From NCBI GenBank assembly GCA_965248765.1, contig CBDFKF010000002.1, forward strand, positions 124,001 to 188,000: 64,000 nt of DNA, read 5' to 3'. The number at the start of each line of letters is the position of its first letter. The stretch's first letter is position 1. The notes under the pieces are model-generated. The model worked only from the letters and a program-made list of their open reading frames with translations, did no database searches and was not told the DNA's origin. This document shows positions 1 to 7,390 of this stretch, one piece after another. Origin of the DNA: CBDFKF01 sp965248765. Lineage in GTDB: Bacteria > Pseudomonadota > Alphaproteobacteria > VGEJ01. Both the position numbers and the translations under genes were made by a program.

Positions 1-1101
1 GAGAACCGCCTGGCCCTCCGGCCGCACCTCTTCGAGCTGCACCTCCTCGATACGCTCGCCGCGCTGGATGATCTTGTCGGCCGAAATGACGATCTCGCGC
101 ACATCCTCATTGGCCCGCGTGAAGTGACCCTCGAGGTTGCTGATCCGCTTGCCTAACCGACCGACGTCGCGGAGGAGTAGCTGCACCTCCTTTTGAATGA
201 CGTGCGCTTGTTCGCGCATGCGGACGTCCTTGAGGATGGCGCGAACTGTGTTGAGGGTCGCCATCAATGTCGTCGGCGAGACGATCCACACCCTGGCCCT
301 ATAGGATTTCTCAAGGACATCGACGAAGTTCGCATGCAGCTCAGCGTAGACGGCCTCCGAGGGCAGGAACATCAGCGCCGATTCGGCCGTCTCGCCCGGC
401 ACGATGTACCGTTCCGCGATGTCGTTGACATGTTTCAATACATCCGTCGCAAAGGCCCGCCGCGCCGCTTTAAAGCCGGCCTCGTCGGTTGCGGCGCGCA
501 GCGCCCGGTAGCTCTCCAGCGGGAACTTGGCATCAATGCCGATCGGTCCAGGCGGGTTCGGCAACTGGATCAGACAGTCAACGCGCCGGCGGTTCGACAG
601 CGTCACCTCGAATTGGTAGGCCGCCGGCGGCAGCGCGGCGACCACGAGATCATTGAGCTGGATCTGCCCAAAGGCGCCGCGCGCCTGCTTGTTCGACAGG
701 ACGTCCTGCAGGCCAACGACCTGGGTGCTCAGCTCGGTGATGTTCTTCTGAGCCTGGTCAATGACGTTGAGGCGGGTCTCAAGCGCGCCAATGCCCGCGG
801 CCGTTTTCGTTGCCGATTCCTGCAGGCCGTGGCTCATGCGATGGCTGACTGAATCGAGCCGCTGCTCCAGTGTCTTGGTAAGCGCCGCCTGAGCGGCGAC
901 GGCACCATCGCTCAGGGCCTGCAGCCGGCCGCTGATCTCGCCCTGGGCATGGGCCAGCGCCTCGGTCGCCCGGGCGAACTGCGCCGCCTGCACCGCAGCG
1001 TCCGCCTGCAACTGCCGTCCGCGCCGAACCAACATGCCAATCACCAGCACCACCACAACGGCGGCGACGACCAGAGCGACGACAACGGGGTTTTCGATCA
1101 C
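1..1101 (-). CDS. rmuC: DNA recombination protein RmuC, 3' end beyond window
   Basis: RmuC-family protein, thought to limit DNA inversions and rearrangements through a restriction-endonuclease-like core. The minus-strand frame is open from a GTG at 1101 to the window edge, giving about 367 residues. An N-terminal membrane segment of about 20 hydrophobic residues is followed by a coiled-coil-like stretch rich in Ala, Gln and Glu, then the conserved core with GIDAKFPLESY and VSPTTLMATLNTVRAIL. The C-terminus lies left of base 1. It is divergent from def, the usual alphaproteobacterial arrangement. The GTG start is chosen because it directly precedes the membrane segment and no ATG does so. Confidence 0.9.
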   Translation of the reverse strand, partial: MIENPVVVALVVAAVVVVLVIGMLVRRGRQLQADAAVQAAQFARATEALAHAQGEISGRLQALSDGAVAAQAALTKTLEQRLDSVSHRMSHGLQESATKTAAGIGALETRLNVIDQAQKNITELSTQVVGLQDVLSNKQARGAFGQIQLNDLVVAALPPAAYQFEVTLSNRRRVDCLIQLPNPPGPIGIDAKFPLESYRALRAATDEAGFKAARRAFATDVLKHVNDIAERYIVPGETAESALMFLPSEAVYAELHANFVDVLEKSYRARVWIVSPTTLMATLNTVRAILKDVRMREQAHVIQKEVQLLLRDVGRLGKRISNLEGHFTRANEDVREIVISADKIIQRGERIEEVQLEEVRPEGQAVL

Positions 1102-1198
1102 GGCTCGCGTATTGTCAGTTGCACAGCGCCTTGACGCGGACAGCCCCCGAGACTACCTGTCTCGGGACGACGAGCGGCGTTGATCCAGGTCTCGACGA

Positions 1199-1720
1199 AT
1201 GGCTATTCGCAGCATTATCACGGCACCGGACTCCCGGCTCAAGGCCAAGTCCGAGGCGGTGGCCGAGGTCGACGACGACGTTCGCACCCTGATCGCCGAT
1301 ATGTTCGAGACCATGTATGCCGCCCCGGGGATTGGCCTCGCGGCCATCCAGATCGGCGTGCCGAAGCGCGTCATCGTCATCGATCTCGCACGTGAGGACG
1401 GCCCGGTCGGACCGCTCGCCCTCGTCAATCCGGCGATCGAGTGGGCGTCCGATGAGACAGTGCGGTTCGAGGAGGGGTGCCTGTCACTGCCCGCCCAGTT
1501 CGCCGAGATAGCGCGGGCATCGGCCATCGCGATCCGCTACCTCGATCGCGACGGCGAGGAGCAGACCCTCCGGGCGGAGGACACATTGGCGGCCTGCATA
1601 CAGCACGAGATCGATCATCTCTCCGGCACGTTGTTCGTCGATCACCTGTCAACTATCAAGCGCAACATCATTCTGCGTAAGCTCGCCAAAGCCCGCAAGC
1701 TGGCTGTTGCGACGGCGTGA
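1199..1720 (+). CDS. def: Peptide deformylase
   Basis: Removes the N-formyl group from nascent proteins in the cytoplasm, using an active-site metal (usually iron). All three family motifs are present in 173 residues: GIGLAAIQ (44-51), EEGCLSLP with metal ligand Cys94, and QHEIDH with His136, catalytic Glu137 and His140. The length is normal. It is followed after 6 bases by fmt, which adds the formyl group that Def removes, so the two are probably co-transcribed. The ATG at 1199 gives the usual MAIR... N-terminus. Confidence 0.97.
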   Translation: MAIRSIITAPDSRLKAKSEAVAEVDDDVRTLIADMFETMYAAPGIGLAAIQIGVPKRVIVIDLAREDGPVGPLALVNPAIEWASDETVRFEEGCLSLPAQFAEIARASAIAIRYLDRDGEEQTLRAEDTLAACIQHEIDHLSGTLFVDHLSTIKRNIILRKLAKARKLAVATA

Positions 1721-1726
1721 TCCGAG

Positions 1727-2656
1727 ATGGCGGCCCCACTCCGCCTCGCCTTCATGGGCTCGCCGGATTTCGCGGTGCTCACGCTATCGGCCCTCCTTGA
1801 GGCCGGGCATGACGTCGCGTGCGTCTATACCCAGCCGCCGAGATCCGCCGGTCGTGGCCACCGTGTGCGCAAGTGCGCCGTCCATCGTAAAGCCGATGAG
1901 CACGAACTCCCATCGCGAACGCCGGAGCGCTTCGATGATCTGGCCACCGCCGATTTCGCGGCCCTCAGCCTCGATGTCGCCGTGGTCGTCGCGTACGGCC
2001 TCCTTCTGCCACCGGCCGCGCTGTCAGCGCCGCGGCTCGGCTGCGTCAATATGCATGCCTCGCTGTTGCCGCGCTGGCGCGGCGCCGCGCCGATCCAGCG
2101 CGCCATCATGGCCGGCGATACCCTTACCGGCGTGACCGCCATGCAGATGGATGCGGGCGTCGACACCGGCCCGATGCTGGCGACTCGGACGTTTCCGATC
2201 ACGGCGGCGACGACCTTCGGCAGCTTGCATGACCAGATGGCCGAGGTGGCGAGCACGCTCGCCGTCGAGACGCTGGCGGGTCTCGAGGCAGCCACGCTGC
2301 GGCCGATCCCGCAGCCCGAGACCGGAGCAACCTATGCGGCGCGCATCGGCAAGGAGGATGCCCACATCGATTGGACGCAGTCGGCGGTGGCCATTGAGCG
2401 CCAGATCCGCGCCCTTTGTCCCTCGCCCGGCGCCTGGTTCTCGTTTGGCGGCGAGCGCATCAAGCTCTTGGCAGCCGAGGTCCGCGAGCACGGTGCCGGG
2501 AGGCCGGGAAAGGTGCTCGATGATCGGTTGACCGTCGCCTGCGGCTCAGGCGCGATCCGTGCCCTGCGACTCCAGCGCCCGGGCCGGCGCGCCTTGCCCG
2601 CCGATGCCTTCCTGCGCGGTCTCGCCATCCCCGCCGGTGTCGGCCTGGCCGCGTAA
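1727..2656 (+). CDS. fmt: Methionyl-tRNA formyltransferase
   Basis: Transfers a formyl group from 10-formyl-tetrahydrofolate to initiator Met-tRNA. The 309 residues begin with a nucleotide-binding-like FMGSPDF. The catalytic segment includes NMHASLLPRWRG with Asn108 and His110, and MDAGVDTG with Asp146, corresponding to the Asn-His-Asp triad of the family. The C-terminal tRNA-binding domain follows from about residue 205. The stop codon overlaps the truA start by one base (TAATG), indicating translational coupling in def-fmt-truA. Confidence 0.97.
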   Translation: MAAPLRLAFMGSPDFAVLTLSALLEAGHDVACVYTQPPRSAGRGHRVRKCAVHRKADEHELPSRTPERFDDLATADFAALSLDVAVVVAYGLLLPPAALSAPRLGCVNMHASLLPRWRGAAPIQRAIMAGDTLTGVTAMQMDAGVDTGPMLATRTFPITAATTFGSLHDQMAEVASTLAVETLAGLEAATLRPIPQPETGATYAARIGKEDAHIDWTQSAVAIERQIRALCPSPGAWFSFGGERIKLLAAEVREHGAGRPGKVLDDRLTVACGSGAIRALRLQRPGRRALPADAFLRGLAIPAGVGLAA

Positions 2657-3423
2657 TGCCGCGTTACAAGCTCACGATCGAATACGACGGCCGCGACTTC
2701 GTCGGGTGGCAGCGCCAGGCCAACGGATTCTCCGTCCAGGAAGCAATGGAAACGGCGATCCAGCGCTTCAGCAGCGAACAAGTGACCGTGTTCGGGGCCG
2801 GTCGCACCGATGCCGGCGTCCACGCCCTCGCCCAGGTCGTCCATGTCGACCTCGCGACGCCGACCGATGCGCACACCGTCATGCGCGCCATCAACTTCCA
2901 CCTCAAGCCGCACCCGGTTGTGGTGCTGGCAAGCGAGGTCGCACCGGACGATTTCCACGCCCGCTTCTCGGCGACAGCGCGCTGTTATCTTTATCGCATC
3001 GTCAACCGCCCCGCCCCCCTGACGATCGACCGCGGACGTGCCTGGCATGTTGCAGGCCGGCTGAACGCCAAGGCCATGCAGCGAGCCGCACAAGGCCTGC
3101 TCGGGCATCACGACTTCACGACGTTCCGCGCCAAGACCTGCCAGGCCGACTCGCCGGTCAAGACGCTCGATGCCCTCGCCGTCGCCCGCCACGGACCGGA
3201 GATTCGGGTGTGCGCGGTCGCCCGCTCGTTTCTCCATCACCAGGTTCGCAACATGGTCGGCACCCTTAAGCTCGTGGGCGAGGGCAAGTGGTCCGAGGCC
3301 GACGTGCAGGTCGCGCTCGCCGCCCGAGATCGCGCCGCCGGTGGCCCAACCGCCCCGGCTTGCGGCCTTTACCTCGCCGAGGTCCGTTACGGAGTCGATG
3401 CCCCGCCGCCCAACATATTGTGA
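2656..3423 (+). CDS. truA: tRNA pseudouridine(38-40) synthase TruA
   Basis: Converts uridines 38-40 in the tRNA anticodon arm to pseudouridine. The 255-residue protein carries the family motif GAGRTDAGVHA with catalytic Asp52, and the later conserved segments FRAKTCQADSP and HHQVRNMVG. It starts on the last base of the fmt stop codon. A GC-rich stem-loop follows immediately after its stop, which fits the end of the def-fmt-truA transcript. Confidence 0.97.
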   Translation: MPRYKLTIEYDGRDFVGWQRQANGFSVQEAMETAIQRFSSEQVTVFGAGRTDAGVHALAQVVHVDLATPTDAHTVMRAINFHLKPHPVVVLASEVAPDDFHARFSATARCYLYRIVNRPAPLTIDRGRAWHVAGRLNAKAMQRAAQGLLGHHDFTTFRAKTCQADSPVKTLDALAVARHGPEIRVCAVARSFLHHQVRNMVGTLKLVGEGKWSEADVQVALAARDRAAGGPTAPACGLYLAEVRYGVDAPPPNIL

Positions 3424-3425
3424 TC

Positions 3426-3449
3426 GCGCGGTCGGCCAACCGGCCGCGC
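3426..3449 (+). terminator. Stem-loop after truA, possible terminator
   Basis: Inverted repeat GCGCGGTCGG / CCGGCCGCGC (one mismatch) around a CCAA loop, starting 3 bases after the truA stop. No T-run follows, so it is at best a weak intrinsic terminator or an mRNA 3'-end stabiliser. Confidence 0.4.
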
Positions 3450-3495
3450 GGCAGGCTATGATCCAAGAAGAGAATGCCTGACGAGGGAGAGTCCC

Positions 3496-3924
3496 ATGCG
3501 CGTGTTGTTGGTGATGGCCGCCACAATCACCCTGCTGCTCGGCACGAGCGGCCAGACGGTCCGCGCCGATGAGCTGGTAAAGGCCGGCGCCTTCTACGAC
3601 GGGCCGCATGCGCCCCAGCACCGGGTCAGCGGCCGGGCCGAGGTGATCAAGCGGGACGATGGCCGCCACGTCCTTAGCCTGAGCGACTTCGTTTCCGACG
3701 CCGGGCCGGATGTTTACATCATCCTCTCGAGCGCGCGGAAGCCGCGGACCGACGTGGCGATCCGGAACTCGGATTACGTCCTGATCAGCGTGCGCAAGGC
3801 GTTGACGGGCGACCAGCAATACGAGCTGCCGCCGGACATCGATCCTGCCCGCTACCATTCGGTCGGCGTCTGGTGCCAGCAGTACACCGTTATGTTCGGC
3901 GCCGCGGCGCTGCGCCAGGAGTAG
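3496..3924 (+). CDS. Exported DM13-domain protein
   Basis: A 142-residue protein with an N-terminal signal peptide (residues 1 to about 25, ending near VRADE) followed by one DM13 domain. Recognisable family features are the HRVSG...L...DF..DAGPD block, the GDQQYELPPDID segment, and a conserved Cys in VGVWCQQYTVMFG. DM13 domains are proposed to take part in extracellular redox or electron transfer, but the bacterial role is not settled. It probably acts in the periplasm. The ATG at 3496 follows GAGGGAGAG, a good ribosome binding site. The next gene starts 26 bases downstream. Confidence 0.82.
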   Translation: MRVLLVMAATITLLLGTSGQTVRADELVKAGAFYDGPHAPQHRVSGRAEVIKRDDGRHVLSLSDFVSDAGPDVYIILSSARKPRTDVAIRNSDYVLISVRKALTGDQQYELPPDIDPARYHSVGVWCQQYTVMFGAAALRQE

Positions 3925-3950
3925 ACCCGACGACATCACGTGAGGTCAGC

Positions 3951-4595
3951 TTGGTCGTCGCCGGCACCGCGACCTCCGATGGCGCCGGCGTGACGCTCAA
4001 TCGCCTGATCGGTGGCCCGACACTGCCGGGGCTCGACCCGTTCCTGTTGCTCGATGCCTTCGATTCCGATGACAGCGCCGATTACATCGGCGGCTTCCCG
4101 AGCCACCCCCACCGCGGCTTCGAAACCGTGACCTACATGCTCGCCGGTCGCATGCGCCATGAGGACAACCAGGGCAACGGAGGCACCTTGGGCGCCGGCA
4201 GCGTGCAGTGGATGACGGCGGGCCGCGGCATCGTGCATTCGGAGATGCCCGAGCAGGAGGAAGGTCTGATGAGCGGCTTTCAGCTCTGGGTCAATCTGCC
4301 CGCCGCCGACAAGATGTGCCCGCCGCGCTACCAGAACATCGAGCCTGAGGACATCCCCGAGATCGTCCGCGACGATGGCGTGCGCATCCGCATCATCGCC
4401 GGCGAGGTCGACGGCACCGCCGGCGCTGCATCAGGCATCGCGGTCGAGCTCGTCGCGGCCGCCGAGCCGGCGCGGCTGTTGCTGCTCGCAGGTCGCCCGT
4501 TGAACGAGCCGGTTGAGCGCTACGGCCCGTTCGTCATGAACACCCGCGAGGAAATCGTCCAAGCCATCCACGACTTCCAGAGCGGCGCGTTCTAA
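3951..4595 (+). CDS. Pirin family protein with shortened C-terminal cupin
   Basis: Pirins are two-domain cupins; bacterial members are often quercetinase-like or redox-regulatory. The N-terminal cupin is complete, with metal-ligand motif FPSHPHRGFETVTYM and the later ARGIVHSEMP-like segment (seen here as GRGIVHSEMP). The C-terminal end PFVMNTREEIVQAI is also typical. Between them, the usual segment carrying the HNAF-type motif of the second cupin is missing: SGIA is joined directly to VELVAAAEPARLLLL, so the protein is about 214 residues instead of about 280. The TTG at 3951 is preferred: it follows GTGAGG at good spacing, and no ATG or GTG lies nearer in frame. The missing block may have inactivated the second barrel. 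Confidence 0.8.
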   Translation: MVVAGTATSDGAGVTLNRLIGGPTLPGLDPFLLLDAFDSDDSADYIGGFPSHPHRGFETVTYMLAGRMRHEDNQGNGGTLGAGSVQWMTAGRGIVHSEMPEQEEGLMSGFQLWVNLPAADKMCPPRYQNIEPEDIPEIVRDDGVRIRIIAGEVDGTAGAASGIAVELVAAAEPARLLLLAGRPLNEPVERYGPFVMNTREEIVQAIHDFQSGAF

Positions 4596-4629
4596 CACAT
4601 AGGCTCTCACTCGCACCGCCCGCGGCCCT

Positions 4630-4652
4630 GGGTGTCAGAAAACTTTACACTT
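4630..4652 (+). promoter_or_regulatory. Upstream repeat copy 1 of PEP-CTERM gene
   Basis: A 23-base sequence containing GTGTCAGAAAACTTTACACT, identical to a second copy 101 bases downstream. The core is an imperfect dyad (GTGT...ACAC ends). It lies in the 235-base gap upstream of the PEP-CTERM gene. Its position and duplication suggest binding sites for an activator. The PrsK/PrsR system, which acts with sigma-54 on PEP-CTERM genes in some bacteria, is the obvious family to compare. Confidence 0.55.
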
Positions 4653-4730
4653 TGTCACGGCCATTAGATCGCCGGAAACTCGCACTATCGCTGGGGTTGC
4701 CGAGCTTTCGACGCTATTGCACCGTTTAGA

Positions 4731-4753
4731 GGGTGTCAGAAAACTTTACACTT
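4731..4753 (+). promoter_or_regulatory. Upstream repeat copy 2 of PEP-CTERM gene
   Basis: Second exact copy of the 23-base repeat, about 60 bases upstream of a -24/-12-like element. The rest of the gap shows no coding sequence. Confidence 0.55.
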
Positions 4754-4813
4754 CTCGGGCGACGCGATCGCGGCAAGTTACCTAACCCATTGAAATAAAG
4801 GGGAAAGGGAGCC

Positions 4814-4829
4814 TGCCACGATTCCTGCC
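4814..4829 (+). promoter_or_regulatory. Sigma-54-like -24/-12 element
   Basis: TGCCACGATTCCTGCC resembles the sigma-54 consensus TGGCACG-N4-TTGCW with correct spacing, but one base of the near-invariant GG is changed. Transcription would begin near 4840, leaving a short leader with an AAGAGGGG ribosome binding site before a GTG at 4862. Confidence 0.35.
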
Positions 4830-4830
4830 T

Positions 4831-6536
4831 ATGATCGTCATGAGGCCGGAAGAGGGGTTTTGTGCGGCTATTTGCCAAGAAAGCGACCAATCACGGCGCG
4901 TCGGCGGACGCGCGCAGACAACGTTGGCCGTGGCGGTCGCCGCAGCGATAGTCGGCACCCTTGCTGTCAACGTTGTTCACGCGGCCCCGATCGTCGTCAT
5001 CGAGCCCATAGCCGTTGAGGACCAAGTCCCGCCCGGCTTCGCCTTCGGAGACTTTTTCGATTTCGACACGCCGGCGCTGAATGCCGCCGGGAATGCCGCC
5101 TTCACTGGCGCGATGACCTCCGGGGTGGGGAACACTCTGTGGAGAGAGGGTGCTGGCGGCCTCGAGTTAATAGCTCAGCAAGGCCAGAACGCCCCCGGGA
5201 CTCCGGCGGATGTAGAGTTCAAGGACTTCTTCAATGTTCACATAAACAGCGCCGGCGAAACCGTTTTCTTCGCCCAGCTCCAAGGCAATGTGACCCCAGG
5301 TTTAGATAGCAGCGGTTTCTGGAAGCACGGCGCGGGCGGAGTTCAGCTCGTAGTGACCCCGCACCTGGCACAGAGGTTGACACCAACTTCTCCAACCCGT
5401 CCAGCGCTGTCCTCAACGACGCTGGCGACATCGTATTTACGTCCGCGCTCAAAGGTCCAAGTGTCGTCGTTCCCGACAATTTCACGGGCATGTGGCGTGA
5501 CGCCATCGGCGGACCTCAGCTCATCGCGCGGCGCGGCGACGTGGCACCATTAACCGCCGAGGTTTTTTCGAGCATCGGTGCGCCATCACTCAACGGTTCG
5601 GGCCATGCCGCCTTCAGTGGGAGCCTCGTCGGCGGCGGCTCGGGCATCTGGAAGGAGACGGCGAGCGGCTTTGAGCTGGTGATGCGCGACGGCGATCCGG
5701 CACCGGGTCTCGGGGCAAACTTCAGCGGCCAGTCCAGCCTCAGGATCGGCTTTAACGACGCCGGACAGACGGCATTTGTGGCCCAGGTTCCCGTGCCGAG
5801 CGGTCAAACCCTGTGGAAGGAGAACGCGGTCGGCGATCTCGAACTGGTGGCCAGGCAGGGTGACCAAGCCCCTGGAGCGGCGCTCGGCCAGAAATTCGGC
5901 AATGTCGGCCTCGCCAACTTCGTGCCGAAGATCAGCGCTGATGGCCGCGTCGCGTTCCAGGCCGACTTGACAGGCGCGGGCGTTACCACCTCCAACCGCC
6001 GGGGTATCTGGCGGGAGGACGGCCTCGGCGGGCTTGATTTGATCGCTCGCCGCGGCGATCAAGCGCCAGGGTTGCCGGCCGGTGTTGTGTTCCAGAGCCC
6101 TTCGACTAACGTTTTCGAGCACATCACGCTCAACCCAGACGGCGACATCGCGTTCATCGCTGACTATCAGGGACCCGGCGTATTCAGTACGCAAACGGGG
6201 CTTTGGGCGAAGGATCCTGACGGCAACCTCGTCCCCATCATCACCACCGAGCAGGACATCGAGGTCGCCCCTGGCGATTTCCGGGGCATCACCCAACTTG
6301 CGTTTCTCAATGGCATCTCGGTTGTGTCAGGCGGCCAGGACGGGTTCAGGACTGGTTACAATGCCGCGCATCAACTCGCGTTCAAAGCGAACAACCTGAG
6401 CCCGTTCGGCAGCTTCCAAGGAGTCTTCCGCTCCTCGTTTGAGAGCGACGCCATCCCCGAACCGACCACCATCGCTCTCTTCGCCTTAGGCCTTGCCGGC
6501 CTCGGTTTGGCGGCGCGGCGGCGACGCCGGAGCTAG
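4831..6536 (+). pseudogene. PEP-CTERM surface protein with NxxGxxAF repeats, frameshifted
   Basis: An exported repeat protein ending in a PEP-CTERM sorting signal (IPEPTTIALFALGLAGLG then a run of Arg), which an exosortase would process at the envelope. The body holds about seven repeats, each with an N..G..AF motif (NAAGNAAF, NSAGETVF, NDAGDIVF, NGSGHAAF, NDAGQTAF, SADGRVAF, NPDGDIAF) and many with an LIARRGDQAPG-type segment. The reading frame changes near 5353-5360, just where the RDGD part of one repeat should be. Comparison with the other repeats suggests about 10 bases are missing. The true start may be GTG 4862, which has a good ribosome binding site but requires a second shift near 4915; otherwise it is ATG 4831 or 4840. 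Call: pseudogene or assembly error. Confidence 0.8.
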
Positions 6537-6558
6537 GCAGCTATCCCGGCCGCATGGT

Positions 6559-7352
6559 TCAGGTCTTGATCACAAGGCCCTGGCCCGTCGGCAGCTCGAG
6601 GATCGCGTAGCCGCGGCGGCGAACCATTTGTTCTCTGCCTCGAATTGCTCGCGGCAGAAGGTAAAGCCGTAGTCATCGAAAATGACAACGCCGCCGGGCG
6701 TAACCCGGTCGAACAGCTTTTCGAGCCCCTGGATCTCGGCCTTGGCTGAGTTCAGATCGACGTGGAGATAGGCGATCTTGGCCGGCCGATCGTCGGGGAT
6801 CGAATCCGGGACGACTCCTTTGATGATCGTGACGTTCTCGTATTCCCTGAACCGTCGCTGGACGAACTCGTAGGCACCCTCCTTGTAATAGCTCTCGTCG
6901 ACCGGCAGCGCGTTGTGCATGCCCTCCGGGACACCCTCGAAGGTGTCGAACAGATAGAACTGCCTATCGAGTGATGCGAAGTCGACATAGTCGGCAACGA
7001 TCTTCGACATGAATCCGAAGTACACGCCCAGCTCCACGAAGTCGCCTTCGACGCGAAGCGCCTGCCGGGCTGCCCACACCAGGGTGTGGAACCGCCAGAA
7101 ACGCCGTAGTTGGAACTCTTCGTCCTCGTCGCTGAAGTTGCTCTTGATCGCCTCGGTGAACTTGGGATCGCTGACAAAACCCATATTGCGACAAAACACA
7201 CACAGACCGTCGCCCATGTAGATGGCCCTCGCCCAGGGCTTGGCTCCATCGGCGTACACTTTGTGTAGTTGGCGCAAGCTGCGCTCAAACTCCTGCCAGT
7301 CCTCGTCAGATTTCATGCCGTAAAACGAACCGGCTATGTTGAGCTCCAACAT
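6559..7352 (-). pseudogene. TylF/MycF-type O-methyltransferase, frameshift near C-terminus
   Basis: Class I SAM-dependent methyltransferase related to macrocin O-methyltransferase TylF. Features seen are the SAM-site-like FVELGVYFGFMS, the segment FDTFEGVPEGM, and the metal/catalytic region HVDLNSAKAEIQGLEKL...GGVVIFDDYGF. After WFAA (about 6618) the frame shifts. The other frame continues with RGYAILELPTGQGLVIKT and a stop at 6559, as expected for the family, so one base appears to be lost. As it stands the protein ends at 6570 with an unrelated tail of about 14 residues; this may or may not abolish function. ATG 7352 is preferred over the TTG at 7367. The substrate is unknown. Confidence 0.78.
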
Positions 7353-7390
7353 CGGGACCTTGCGCAACCAATCTCAATAGCGTCGCCCGC

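Noticed and set aside
2332..3939. Minus-strand open frame of 535 codons opposite fmt, truA and the DM13 gene
   Set aside because: Antisense frames are open by chance in GC-rich DNA; the plus strand carries well-supported genes throughout.
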